Shown piece by piece: positions 37,023 through 45,576 of a stretch of DNA of 64,000 bases. The stretch covers positions 558,001-622,000 of the forward strand of contig CAWEZO010000011.1 of assembly GCA_963813635.1 (NCBI GenBank), read 5' to 3'. The first letter of the stretch is position 1; each line of letters starts with the position of its first letter. Source of the DNA: JBBRZM01 sp963813635. GTDB taxonomy: Bacteria; Actinomycetota; Acidimicrobiia; IMCC26256; JBBRZM01. The translations under genes and the position numbers were made by a program. The notes beneath the pieces were generated by a model that saw only the letters and a program-made list of their open reading frames with translations, did not search any database and was not told where the DNA came from.

Positions 37023-37837
37023 TGCCGACACCGCTCACCGAAGAGCTCCTCGACACACCCATCGGCAAGATCCAGATGTTCCGCGGCGGCGCAGGCGCGC
37101 CGCTCGTGTACCTGCACTCGGCCGGCGGTGAGACGCAGCTCGACGTGCTCGACGACCTCGCCGACTCGTTCGACGTGCTCGTGCCGATGTTTCCGGGCTT
37201 CGGTGAGTCGGAGGGCATCGAGCAGATCGACGGGATGGAGGACGCGGTCTTCCACCTGCTCGATCTCTGGGCACTGCTCGAGCTCGAAGCGCCGCTCGTC
37301 GTCGGCCTCTCGCTCGGCGCGTGGATGGCGGCCGAGCTCGCGACGCGCTACCCCGACCACGTGGGTGAGCTCGTGTTGATCAATCCGGTGGGGCTGTACA
37401 TCGAGGGTGCGCCGATCGAAGAGCTGTTCGGTCGGTCACCGGCGGAGCTGGCCGAGATGCTCTTCGTCGAACAGTCGCATCCGATCGCGGCGCTGATGCA
37501 CAGCTTCGACACGTTCACCGGCGACGTCGGCAAGCAGACGGAGATCCCGCTCGAGATCGTCATCCCGATGTGGAAGGCGCTCGGCGCGACGGCGCGCCTC
37601 GGTTGGGATCCATACCTGCACAACCCGAAGCTACGAGCTCGGCTGCGTCGTATCACCGCACCCACGCTGGTCATCGCCGGGGCGCGCGACGGCTTCGTGC
37701 CGATCGAGCACGCCGGCACGTATGCCGCCGAGATCCCGGACGCGCGGCTCGCGGTGATCGAGGACGGCGCGCACTGGGTGCCCTTCGAGCAGCCGGGCAC
37801 GGTCGCGACGCTGATTCGGGAGTTCGAAGCGCGATGA
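37022..37837 (+). CDS. Alpha/beta hydrolase
   Basis: Alpha/beta-hydrolase fold enzyme of 271 residues. The nucleophile elbow is GLSLGAWMAAELATRYP with Ser; the acid and His lie in VIAGARDGFVPIEHA and IEDGAHWVPFEQPG. An oxyanion-region motif is LVYLHSAGGETQLD. The GTG start overlaps the stop of the LLM oxidoreductase and its own stop overlaps the GNAT start as ATGA, so the three genes form a coupled unit, perhaps for degrading a small organic compound. The substrate is unknown. Confidence 0.88.
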   Translation: MPTPLTEELLDTPIGKIQMFRGGAGAPLVYLHSAGGETQLDVLDDLADSFDVLVPMFPGFGESEGIEQIDGMEDAVFHLLDLWALLELEAPLVVGLSLGAWMAAELATRYPDHVGELVLINPVGLYIEGAPIEELFGRSPAELAEMLFVEQSHPIAALMHSFDTFTGDVGKQTEIPLEIVIPMWKALGATARLGWDPYLHNPKLRARLRRITAPTLVIAGARDGFVPIEHAGTYAAEIPDARLAVIEDGAHWVPFEQPGTVATLIREFEAR

Positions 37838-38430
37838 CCGACGTGCGCAAGGCCGAGACTGCCGAGGTCGGCCCACTCGCCGCGACACTGGCGCGCGCGT
37901 TCGAAGACGACCCGGTGCAGGCGTGGATACTCCCCGACGAGACGACTCGCCTGGCCACGTTGACCGCGATGTTCGAGGTGACGCTGCGCGCGTTGTACCT
38001 CCCGCTCGCCGAGTCGTACACGGTGAACGATTGCGCGTCAGGAGCTCTGTGGATGCCGCCGGACGAGTGGGAGATCGACGACGCGACGATCGCGCGCCTT
38101 GCCCCTGTCGCGGAAGTCGTCGGTGACCGGCTCGGGGCGCTGATGACGATGCTCGAGCTCGCGGCCGAGCATCACCCGCACGAACCGGTGCACTACTACC
38201 TCAATGTGCTCGGCACCGACCCGTCGCATCAGGGCGAGGGGCTCGGTTCGGCAACGATGCGTCCGGTGCTCGAACGCTGTGATGCAGCACGCCTCGGCGC
38301 GTACCTCGAGAGCTCGAAGGAAACCAACGTGCCGTTCTACGAGCACCACGGGTTCGTCGTCACCGGGACCATGCAGCTTCCCGACGAGGGGCCGTTGATG
38401 TGGTCGATGTGGCGGGAACCGCGCGCGTAA
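37834..38430 (+). CDS. GNAT-family N-acetyltransferase
   Basis: Acetyltransferase of 198 residues. The acetyl-CoA binding loop is YLNVLGTDPSHQGEGLGSAT, with the C-terminal YEHHGFVVTGTMQLP typical of the family. The N-terminal region (FEDDPVQAWILPDETTR) is like a group of GNATs linked to LLM oxidoreductases in actinobacteria. It is coupled to the upstream hydrolase by ATGA. Substrate unknown. Confidence 0.87.
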   Translation: MTDVRKAETAEVGPLAATLARAFEDDPVQAWILPDETTRLATLTAMFEVTLRALYLPLAESYTVNDCASGALWMPPDEWEIDDATIARLAPVAEVVGDRLGALMTMLELAAEHHPHEPVHYYLNVLGTDPSHQGEGLGSATMRPVLERCDAARLGAYLESSKETNVPFYEHHGFVVTGTMQLPDEGPLMWSMWREPRA

Positions 38431-38440
38431 CCCGCGCGCG

Positions 38441-38620
38441 TCAGGCGCCGGCGGGCTGGGCTTCGGACTCGAGCAGCTCGGCGAGCGGGTCGGTCGCAGC
38501 GGCCGCGAGACGCAGGTCGAGCAGGAAGTCGAGAACCTCGGCACTCGATACGAGCTCGCGCGCGCCGAAGCGCTGCAATGCCTCGTCGATCATTGTCATC
38601 AGCTCGAGCTGCTGGCCCAT
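38441..38620 (-). CDS. Small conserved-looking protein of unknown function
   Basis: A 59-residue protein, mostly helical: MGQQLELMTMIDEALQRFGA, then ELVSSAEVLDFLLDLRLAA. A very good ribosome-binding site (GAGGAGGAAGC) precedes the ATG at 38620, which argues for translation. It is rich in Leu/Ala/Glu with no Cys and no membrane segment. It lies downstream of sufU in the same direction with a 126-bp gap and ends 10 bp from the convergent GNAT gene. I do not recognise the family. Confidence 0.55.
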   Translation of the reverse strand: MGQQLELMTMIDEALQRFGARELVSSAEVLDFLLDLRLAAAATDPLAELLESEAQPAGA

Positions 38621-38746
38621 GATCGTGCTTCCTCCTCGCGAACCCTCCACAGTAGTCGCATCTGCGCCTCTATCTCTCACGCATTGTCCTCTGGAACACC
38701 GATTCGCCCTCGATCGTTCCGAGACTCGCGTCACAGAGCACCCGTT

Positions 38747-39253
38747 TCAGCTGACCGCCGGCTCACCCGCGACTTCGTCGAGGCCCTGCTGAAGCGTGTT
38801 CCACGCCAACGTGGCGCACTTGATGCGCACGGGGAACTTGACGACGCCTTGCAACGCCTCCAGGTCGCCCAGCCGTACGCCCTCGAGGTCGGCCGACAGA
38901 TCGGAGCCGTCGCTCGGATCGGCCTCGCCATCGAGCTTGGACTCGTGGATCGACATCAAGGCCTTGAACGCACGTATAAGCGCCCGGGCCTCGGTGACGG
39001 GCTTCCCCTTCACCGCCGCGCTCATCATCGAGGACGACGCCTGGCTGATCGAGCAGCCCTGCCCCTCGATCTTGAGATCACGTACCACGTTGGTCGTGGG
39101 GTCGACGTCGAGGAACAGGATTACCTCGTCGCCACACAGCGGGTTGAAGCCCTCGGACTTCGTGGCCGGCGGCACGGGCAACTCCCCGCGGTTCCGCGGC
39201 GAGCGGTAGTGATCGAGGATGATCTCGCGATAGAGGTCTTCCAGACCGGGCAT
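38747..39253 (-). CDS. sufU: Zinc-dependent sulfurtransferase SufU
   Basis: SufU (IscU-like) protein of 168 residues that accepts sulfur from SufS in Gram-positive SUF systems. It has all three cysteine motifs: FNPLCGDEVILFL with the zinc Asp, GQGCSISQASSSMM and the C-terminal RIKCATLAWNTLQQGL, plus the ~20-residue insertion after residue 100 typical of SufU rather than IscU. ATG 39253 starts MPGLEDLYREIILDHY. It is the third gene of the leftward sufC-sufS-sufU unit, 35 bp after sufS. Confidence 0.94.
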   Translation of the reverse strand: MPGLEDLYREIILDHYRSPRNRGELPVPPATKSEGFNPLCGDEVILFLDVDPTTNVVRDLKIEGQGCSISQASSSMMSAAVKGKPVTEARALIRAFKALMSIHESKLDGEADPSDGSDLSADLEGVRLGDLEALQGVVKFPVRIKCATLAWNTLQQGLDEVAGEPAVS

Positions 39254-39288
39254 CGTCAGGATCCTAGGTGGCCGTCATCGTGGCGGCC

Positions 39289-40524
39289 CTAGACAGCAAA
39301 GAACTTCTCCGCTTTCGCCAGCGCGTCCACGAGGGCGTCGGCATCAGCTTCATCGTTGTACACGTAGAACGAAGCGCGCGTCGTGGCCGGCACGCCCAGC
39401 ACGCGCATGAGCGGCTTCGCGCAATGGTGGCCGGCGCGCACACACACGGCCTCTTCGTCGACGACCTGCGAGATGTCGTGTGCGTGGATGCCCTCGAACA
39501 GGAACGAGATCGCGCCACCACGGACGTCGACGTCGCGCGGGCCGTAGATCGTGAGGTTGTCACCGAAGCGTTCGTCGAGCGCCGTGAGCGCGTAGCCGGC
39601 GAGCGCCCGCTCGTGGGCCCGCACCGCATCGATGCCCAGCGCGTCGACATAGTCGACCGCCGCACCCCACCCGATGGCCTCGACGATCGGAGGAGTGCCG
39701 GCCTCGAACTTCCACGGCAACTCGTTGGGCGTGAACCCGTCGAGGCGCACGTCGCGGATCATCTCTCCGCCACCGAGGAACGGGGGCATCGCCTCGAGCA
39801 ACTCGGCGCGCGCCCACAGCGCGCCGATCCCGGTGGGACCGAGCATCTTGTGCGACGAGAACGCGATGAAGTCGGCGTCCCAGGCTTGCACGTCACAGGG
39901 AAGGTGCGGCACCGACTGACACGCGTCGACCAGCACGTGCACGCCGGCCACGTGCGCGGCGTCGGCAAGCGGGCGGATGTCGTTGATCGTGCCGAGCACG
40001 TTGGACATGGACGACACCGCGAGCAGCTTTGCCCCGTCGAGGAGGCGGTCGAGGTCGGTGAGGTCGAGGCGGAAGTCGGGCGTGAGTGGAATCCACCGCA
40101 ACTCGACGCCGCGCTCGGCGGCGAGGATGTGCCACGGGACCACGTTCGCGTGATGCTCCATCTGCGTGAGCACGATCGGGTCGCCGGGAACGAGGTTGGC
40201 GCGTGCCCACGAGTAGGCAACGAGGTTGATCGCCTCGGTCGCGTTGCGCACGAACACGATCTCTCGAGTCGCATTCGCGTGGACGAACCGCGCGACCTTG
40301 GCCCGAGCCTTCTCGAACGCTGCGGTTGACTCCTCGGCGATTGTGTAGACGCCGCGGTGGACATTGGCGAAGTAGTTGCGATAGCAGTCGTCCATCGCGT
40401 CGAGCACGGCATTCGGCTTCTGTGACGACGAAGCGGAGTCGAGGTACACGAGCGGCTTCCCGTTGACTTTGTGCCGGAGGATCGGGAAGTCGGCTTTGAC
40501 GCGCTCGACATCGAGGGCGGTCAT
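39289..40524 (-). CDS. sufS: Cysteine desulfurase SufS
   Basis: PLP enzyme of 411 residues that takes sulfur from cysteine. The PLP lysine is in FSSHKMLGPTGIGALW and the persulfide Cys in VRAGHHCAKPLMRVLG; QMEHHANVVPWHILA and VDACQSVPHLPCDV are also family motifs. The ATG at 40524 (MTALDVERVKADFPILRH) overlaps the corrected sufC stop as ATGA. An uninterrupted frame runs from sufC into sufS only because sufC has a one-base slip near 40580, so this is not a true fusion. Confidence 0.94.
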   Translation of the reverse strand: MTALDVERVKADFPILRHKVNGKPLVYLDSASSSQKPNAVLDAMDDCYRNYFANVHRGVYTIAEESTAAFEKARAKVARFVHANATREIVFVRNATEAINLVAYSWARANLVPGDPIVLTQMEHHANVVPWHILAAERGVELRWIPLTPDFRLDLTDLDRLLDGAKLLAVSSMSNVLGTINDIRPLADAAHVAGVHVLVDACQSVPHLPCDVQAWDADFIAFSSHKMLGPTGIGALWARAELLEAMPPFLGGGEMIRDVRLDGFTPNELPWKFEAGTPPIVEAIGWGAAVDYVDALGIDAVRAHERALAGYALTALDERFGDNLTIYGPRDVDVRGGAISFLFEGIHAHDISQVVDEEAVCVRAGHHCAKPLMRVLGVPATTRASFYVYNDEADADALVDALAKAEKFFAV

Positions 40525-41301
40525 GTCGCCACCTCGGCGCCGCGGAACGCGTCGAAGCCTTCCGTCTCGAGCCGCGGTCGCGAGCTCGGGGCCGCCGGAG
40601 GCGACGATGCGACCGTCGATCAGGATGTGCACGGCATCGGGTGTGAGGTACTGGAGGATCCGCCGGTAGTGGGTGATCAGCAGGATGCCGAGCCCGGGCC
40701 GTTCCTTGCGCACCTCGTCGATGCCGTTGGCCACGACGCGGAGCGCGTCGATGTCGAGGCCGGAGTCGGTCTCGTCGAGAATCGCGAGGTCGGGTTCCAT
40801 CAGCGCCATCTGCAGGATCTCGTTGCGTTTCTTCTCGCCGCCCGAGAAGCCCTCGTTGAGATACCGGTCCTGAAATTGGTCGTCCATGCCGAGGCGCTTG
40901 GTCCACTCGATGAGCGCCATCCGCACTTCGAGTACCGACAGGTCGTCGATACCCTTGCGGGCCGCGAGCGCCTGACGCAAGAGGTTGAGCACATTGACGC
41001 CCGGGATCTCCTGTGGGTGCTGGAAGCCGAGAAAGACGCCGCGAGCGGCCCGTTGGTCGGTGGGCAGCGTCGTGAAATCCTCGCCCTCGAACAGGATGCG
41101 TCCGGCGGTCACCTCGTATGCAGGGTTGGCGAGCAGCGTGTTGGCGAGCGTCGACTTGCCGGAGCCGTTGGGGCCCATGAGCGCGTGGATCTCGCCGGCC
41201 CGCAGCGTGAGCGAAAGACCCCGCAGAATCTCTTGGCCCTCGACCGAGACGTGGAGGTCGTCGAGCTCCAGCAACGGTTCCGGCGCCGGTGATGGCGTCA
41301 T
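40521..41301 (-). CDS. sufC: Fe-S assembly ATPase SufC, second copy (3' end frameshifted)
   Basis: Second SufC ATPase, ~260 residues. Walker A LMGPNGSGKSTLANTLL, Q-loop FQHPQEIPGVNVL, signature GFSGGEKKRNEILQ, Walker B LAILDETDSGLDID and ITHYRRIL are intact. Near 40580 the frame slips; the family C-terminus LETEGFDAFRGAEVAT appears in the other frame and stops at 40521, giving an ATGA overlap with sufS. The length differs from a multiple of three, consistent with one base. It is not more similar in its insert to the first copy: it lacks the TGQE repeats. ATG 41301 lies about 2 nt from the predicted transcription start, so it may be leaderless. Confidence 0.92.
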
Positions 41302-41309
41302 GGAACGTG

Positions 41310-41338
41310 ATTCTAATAACACTACGGACGTAGTGGAA
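41310..41338 (-). promoter_or_regulatory. sufC-sufS-sufU promoter with perfect inverted-repeat operator
   Basis: Read on the minus strand: TTCCAC (41338-41333), 17-bp spacer, TAGAAT (41315-41310). The spacer holds CACTACG-GA-CGTAGTG (41320-41335, plus strand), a perfect 7+7 inverted repeat. The plus-strand string CGTAGTGGAAATCC also occurs at the sufB promoter (~30578). A repressor bound here would block RNA polymerase, as expected for an iron-sulfur-responsive regulator. Confidence 0.65.
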
Positions 41339-41386
41339 ATCCGACGGCGCGGCCCGCGCGCGGCTCGCGTCGAGCGCTCCGAACCG

Positions 41387-41653
41387 TCACGTCGGGTTGA
41401 CGACCTGCTCGAAGATCCGCTCGTACCCGGCGACCATCGTCTCGGCAGAGCAGTGGCGCCGGACCCGGTCGCGGCAGGCCCGGGGTGGCGTCACCAGCTC
41501 GGCTCTCGTCTGCGAGCCGGCGCTTGGGAAGAGCGTCACGTCGTGACCCTGCGTCGACAGGCCGTCTGCCAGGAGCGACACGATGAGCTCGACCCCGCCG
41601 TAATCCAACGGCGGAACCGCAAACCACGGCGGCGCGATCTGTGCGATCTTCAT
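41387..41653 (-). pseudogene. Glycosyltransferase family 4 remnant with internal deletion
   Basis: An 88-residue frame that joins the N-terminus of a GT4 glycosyltransferase (MKIAQIAPPWFAVPPLDYGG, then HDVTLFPSAGSQTRAELV) directly to a typical GT4 C-terminus (CRDRVRRHCSAETMVAGYER, IFEQVV). The ~250-300 residues between, including the whole nucleotide-sugar binding domain with its EX7E motif, are absent. Both ends are in frame. The product cannot be an active enzyme. It is next to a debranching-type glycosidase, so a sugar-metabolism pair was probably present in the ancestor. A collapsed assembly is an alternative explanation. Confidence 0.75.
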
Positions 41654-41750
41654 GAGTGACCCGTGGACATCGCCCAGATCGTCGCACGGCGATGTGGCAG
41701 GTCAACACCCGGGCGCGCGGAGGTGGCCGGCCTTCGATACCGTTCGAGCC

Positions 41751-43880
41751 ATGCCGCAACCGTGGACGACAACGGCGAGCGCGTCGCTGGGCGGTGAGCC
41801 CGGCAGCGTCACGCTCGTCGAGGGTCCCGCGTTCTCCATCTCGTCGCCGTCCGGCGACATGTTGCCGGGCCTCCCGCACGGGCTGTTCTTCCGCGACACC
41901 CGCTTCGTCTCCGAGATGCGGCTGCGGGTGAACGGCCAATGGGCAGAGCCGCTCGCGGCGACCAGGACCGACCCGTTCAGCGGCACGTTCGTGCTGCGCG
42001 ACCCGCCGCGAGGCGGACGTGCCGACTCGCACCTGATGTTGTTCCGGCACCGTTACGTGGGCCGCGGGATGCGCGAGGACCTGGTCGCGCGCAACTACGG
42101 CGAGGAGCCGGCGTTCTGCTCCATCGAGCTGTCGATCGCCTGCGACTTCGCGGACCTCTTCGAGGTGAAGGAGGGGCGGATCGACAAGGCGGGTGAGCTG
42201 GGGGTACAGGCAACTGACGGGAGACTCACGCTCACGTACGAGCGAGGAAGGTTTCGCCGGGCGACGGCCGTCGACTTCTCGCAGCCGCCGAGGTTCAACG
42301 ACACGATCTGCTCGTACGAGGTGATCGTGCCGGCGCGAGGCGAATGGTCGACCTGCATCCAGGTCACCCCGGTGATCGACGGTCAGGAGATCACTCCCCG
42401 TTATCTCTGCGGCCGTCCGGTGGAGCGCGCCACGCCCGTCGAGCGTCTCGAGACGTGGCGGCGCAACTTGCCGAAGATCACGACCGACGATGACACGTTC
42501 GGCGAGTTGCTCGGCCAGTCGACCGAGGACCTTGCCGCGCTCCGTCTCTTCGATCCCGAGTACTCCGGCCGCACGGTCGTCGCCGCGGGCGCGCCGTGGT
42601 TCATGACGCTCTTCGGTCGCGACTCACTGATCACGTCGTGGATGGCGATGATGATCGACTCCGATCTCGCGCTCGGCACGCTGCAGACGCTGGAGCGCTT
42701 CCAGGGCAAGGAGGTCAATCCCGTCACCGAGGAAGAGCCCGGCCGCATCCTGCACGAGATGCGTTTCGGCGAGAGCGCCGAGCTGTCACTCGGAGGCGGC
42801 CGGATGTACTACGGCAGCGTCGACGCGACGCCGCTGTTCGTCATGCTCCTCGGTGAGTTGCGGCGATGGGGGAACAACCGTGAGCAGGTCGACGCGTTGC
42901 TTCCGGCGGCCGACCGCGCGCTCGAGTGGATCGAGAAGTTCGGCGACCGCGACGGCGACGGCTACGTCGAGTACCAGCGCACAACCGATCATGGGCTGCA
43001 GAACCAGGGCTGGAAAGACTCATGGGACTCGACCCGCTTCGCCGACGGACGCCTCGCGCAGCCGCCTATTGCGCTCTGCGAGGTGCAGGGGTACGTCTAC
43101 GCCGCACTGATCGCCCGTTCCCATATTGCGACCGAGCTCGGTGACGACGAGCTCGCATCGAGACTTCGAGCGCGCGCCGGCGACCTGAAGGCCGCGTTCA
43201 ACCGCGACTTCTGGCTCGACGAACAGCAGTGCTTCGCCATGGGGCTCGATCGCGACAAGAAGCCGCTCGACGCGCTCGTCTCCAACATGGGGCATTGCCT
43301 GTGGACGGGCATCGTCGACAAGGACAAGGCGCCGGTCGTCGCCAAGCACCTCGTCTCCGACTCGTTGTTCTCGGGATGGGGCGTGCGCACGCTCGCCGGC
43401 TCGATGGTCGGCTACAACCCGATCAGCTATCACGACGGGAGCGTCTGGCCGCACGACAACGCAATCTGCGCCGCAGGCCTGATGCGCTACGGCCTCATCA
43501 ATGAAGCCCACCAGGTGATGCGCGGCATCGTCGAGGCGGGCGCGTTCTTCGGGCATCGGCTCCCGGAGCTGTTCGCCGGGCTGTCACGCGTGGAGTTCGG
43601 CTTCCCCGTGAGCTATCCCACCTCGTGCTCACCGCAGGCGTGGGCCGCCGCCTCGCCCCTGCTGTTCCTCCGCTCGATGCTGCGCTTCGAGCCCGACATC
43701 CGCAACGCGGAGCTGCACATCGCCCCGGCGATCCCGGAGTGGATCGGTGCGCTGCGACTCGAGCAGATACCGATCATGGGCGGAGAGCTGTCGATCGAGG
43801 CCGAGGGCGATCGTCTCGAGGCGCTCGACATTCCCGAGGGTCTCGCGATCGTGCGCACACCGAGACGCCCCACGGCGTGA
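41751..43880 (+). CDS. Glycogen debranching enzyme-like amylo-alpha-1,6-glucosidase
   Basis: A 709-residue protein with an N-terminal beta-rich GDE_N-type domain (GPAFSISSPSGDMLPGLPHG, GLFFRDTRFVSEMRLRVNG) and a C-terminal (alpha/alpha)6 barrel like GH15/GH63 (WFMTLFGRDSLITSWMAMM, TDHGLQNQGWKDSWDST with likely catalytic acids, and SVWPHDNAICAAGLMRYG). Such enzymes trim alpha-glucans or glucosyl- and mannosyl-glycerate type compounds. ATG 41751 (MPQPWTTTASASLGGEPG) follows a divergent 97-bp gap from the glycosyltransferase remnant. No frame problem. Substrate is inferred only from the family. Confidence 0.88.
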   Translation: MPQPWTTTASASLGGEPGSVTLVEGPAFSISSPSGDMLPGLPHGLFFRDTRFVSEMRLRVNGQWAEPLAATRTDPFSGTFVLRDPPRGGRADSHLMLFRHRYVGRGMREDLVARNYGEEPAFCSIELSIACDFADLFEVKEGRIDKAGELGVQATDGRLTLTYERGRFRRATAVDFSQPPRFNDTICSYEVIVPARGEWSTCIQVTPVIDGQEITPRYLCGRPVERATPVERLETWRRNLPKITTDDDTFGELLGQSTEDLAALRLFDPEYSGRTVVAAGAPWFMTLFGRDSLITSWMAMMIDSDLALGTLQTLERFQGKEVNPVTEEEPGRILHEMRFGESAELSLGGGRMYYGSVDATPLFVMLLGELRRWGNNREQVDALLPAADRALEWIEKFGDRDGDGYVEYQRTTDHGLQNQGWKDSWDSTRFADGRLAQPPIALCEVQGYVYAALIARSHIATELGDDELASRLRARAGDLKAAFNRDFWLDEQQCFAMGLDRDKKPLDALVSNMGHCLWTGIVDKDKAPVVAKHLVSDSLFSGWGVRTLAGSMVGYNPISYHDGSVWPHDNAICAAGLMRYGLINEAHQVMRGIVEAGAFFGHRLPELFAGLSRVEFGFPVSYPTSCSPQAWAAASPLLFLRSMLRFEPDIRNAELHIAPAIPEWIGALRLEQIPIMGGELSIEAEGDRLEALDIPEGLAIVRTPRRPTA

Positions 43881-43900
43881 CCATGCGCGCGTGCGCGCGT

Positions 43901-45457
43901 TCAGCTGAGTTGCGGCGCGAGGAGGGGATGTCCGTCGAGATCCTCGGGCAGCGTCACGCCGAGGAGCGCCAGGGCAGTGGGGGCCACGTCGAGCACGTTG
44001 CCGCCTTCGATGTGCGATCCGGCCGCGATACCCGGGCCCACTGCCCACAGGCGCGACTCCACGGTGTGGTCGCCGGTTCGCGTCAGCCACGGCAGCTTGA
44101 CCGGCATCTCGATGTGGCCCACGCGCTTCGACTCGCAGTCGTTGAAGGGACCGAGGTCGGTACGGAACGCGATGAGGAGGTCGGGAACATCGGGGTGGTG
44201 ATCGGGTCCGAAGGCCTCGTCGGCCCGGAGCACATGTTTCACGATCTGTTGACCGCTTGCCGGCTGACGCAGTGCGAGCAGCTGGGTGGTGAGCTCGGCC
44301 AGGAGCGCGTCGGCCTCGGGCCCCGGCTGCACGCTGCCGTGCGGCTCGCGACCGATCAGATTGAGGCGTATCGCGCCGCAGCGGTTGTTGTCGAGCGTGA
44401 CGGCCCGCGTGCTCGATGAGTGCAGACCCCAGAGCTTCGACGCCTTCCCCGCCGTGCGCGGCAAGCGACGGCGCACCGCGTCGCGCAGCCGTGGGGGAAT
44501 CAGGCGGCGCACGCGGGCGGCGTTCACCATGTCGAGCCGCATCAGGAACTCGGGAAGGAGCCCGGGGCCGCCGACGGCCGGTCCCATGCCATGGCTGGCG
44601 ACGACCAGCACCGTCGCGTCGGGCCCTGCGGCCTCGAGCAACGCACCGATGCCGTCGTCGATGAGCCGATACGTGTCGGGGATCGCGCGGCGCAGGGCCT
44701 CGGGCGCATCGGCAACGTGATACGGCGAAGCGGGATCGAAGAAGTGCCAGAGCTGATGGCCGACGCAGTGCGGCTCGGTGTAGGTGCCGACGAACAGATC
44801 GAAGTCTTCGCGCCCGAGGAGGTCGAGCATGATCTCGGTCTTGCGCGTGACACCTTGCGCGATCGCGCGGCGCAAGTCGTCGCGACCGGCGAGTGACTCG
44901 CCGTAGCCGTCGCAGTGCTGGACGGGATGATCGCCCCAGCGGGCGTGCACGTCGTCGAGCAATGAGGGCGGGTCGCTGCGGGTCGCATACGAGCGGTCGT
45001 GGTTGCCCCACTCCAACAGCTGCAAACCGTTGAGCCCGGGCACGAGCGGCGCCTGCGGTGCGTCCACCACCGCGACACGATGGCCGGCGTCGCTCGCGGG
45101 AGCCCAGAACCAGTTGGAGGGGTCGAGCTCCTCTTCTGCAATTGGCCGCGTCTCCGCCTCGCCGGTGTGCAGCTGCCACGGGTGGTAGTAGAGCGGCACC
45201 CGTCCCAGTGACCGGCCGGTCATCACCTCGGGCCAGATTCCGCCGGGAAGCTTCTCCATCGCGTTGCCGAGACGCCCGACCGCGCCGCGCTCGGCCAGCG
45301 ACGCGAAGGTGGGGAGCTCACCCGCGGCCGCGCCCCGCTCGAGCAGCGTCGCTTCGGCGGCGTCCATGCCGATCACCATCACGCGGGTTCCCACGGTGCC
45401 CCTTCCCGACGGGCGGGCGGAAGCCCGCTCAGCAGCGATCTCGCGCTCCGAGACCAC
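43901..45457 (-). CDS. Alkaline phosphatase-superfamily phosphodiesterase
   Basis: Nucleotide pyrophosphatase/phosphodiesterase-like protein, 518 residues. MVIGMDAAEATLLERG carries the first metal Asp, and the variable middle is followed by TYTEPHCVGHQLWHFFDP (His/Asp metal ligands), VVASHGMGPAVGG and the late NVLDVAPTALALLGV. A Thr/Ser nucleophile is expected near PGGIWPEVMTGRSLG. The first ~25 residues are not conserved-looking, so the real start could be GTG/ATG near GTRVMVIG. Family members cleave phosphodiesters of nucleotides or lipids. It shares direction with the downstream-lying egt genes but has a 108-bp gap from egtD. Confidence 0.82.
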   Translation of the reverse strand: MVSEREIAAERASARPSGRGTVGTRVMVIGMDAAEATLLERGAAAGELPTFASLAERGAVGRLGNAMEKLPGGIWPEVMTGRSLGRVPLYYHPWQLHTGEAETRPIAEEELDPSNWFWAPASDAGHRVAVVDAPQAPLVPGLNGLQLLEWGNHDRSYATRSDPPSLLDDVHARWGDHPVQHCDGYGESLAGRDDLRRAIAQGVTRKTEIMLDLLGREDFDLFVGTYTEPHCVGHQLWHFFDPASPYHVADAPEALRRAIPDTYRLIDDGIGALLEAAGPDATVLVVASHGMGPAVGGPGLLPEFLMRLDMVNAARVRRLIPPRLRDAVRRRLPRTAGKASKLWGLHSSSTRAVTLDNNRCGAIRLNLIGREPHGSVQPGPEADALLAELTTQLLALRQPASGQQIVKHVLRADEAFGPDHHPDVPDLLIAFRTDLGPFNDCESKRVGHIEMPVKLPWLTRTGDHTVESRLWAVGPGIAAGSHIEGGNVLDVAPTALALLGVTLPEDLDGHPLLAPQLS

Positions 45458-45535
45458 CCCTCTCGTTGGTGCAAAATATCACAATTCGTGCGAGCCCGAC
45501 CAGGCGCTCCGTGGGCTCGGCGGCGCCCGCTCCGT

Positions 45536-45576
45536 GCGCTCAGCCGGGGGTCCACGGGCGCGCGCTCAGCCGGGGG
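45536..45576. repeat. 26-bp-spaced direct repeat at the egtD end
   Basis: GCGCTCAGCCGGGGG occurs at 45536-45550 and 45562-45576, an offset of 26 bp. The right copy contains the egtD stop; the left copy lies just downstream. It looks like a small duplication of the gene end, similar in period to that at 53965-54016. Confidence 0.7.

Noticed and set aside
39289..41301. Apparent SufC-SufS fusion protein of 677 residues
   Set aside because: The family C-terminus of SufC (LETEGFDAFRGAEVAT) and an ATGA overlap with sufS appear after a one-base correction near 40580, so the fusion comes from a slip.
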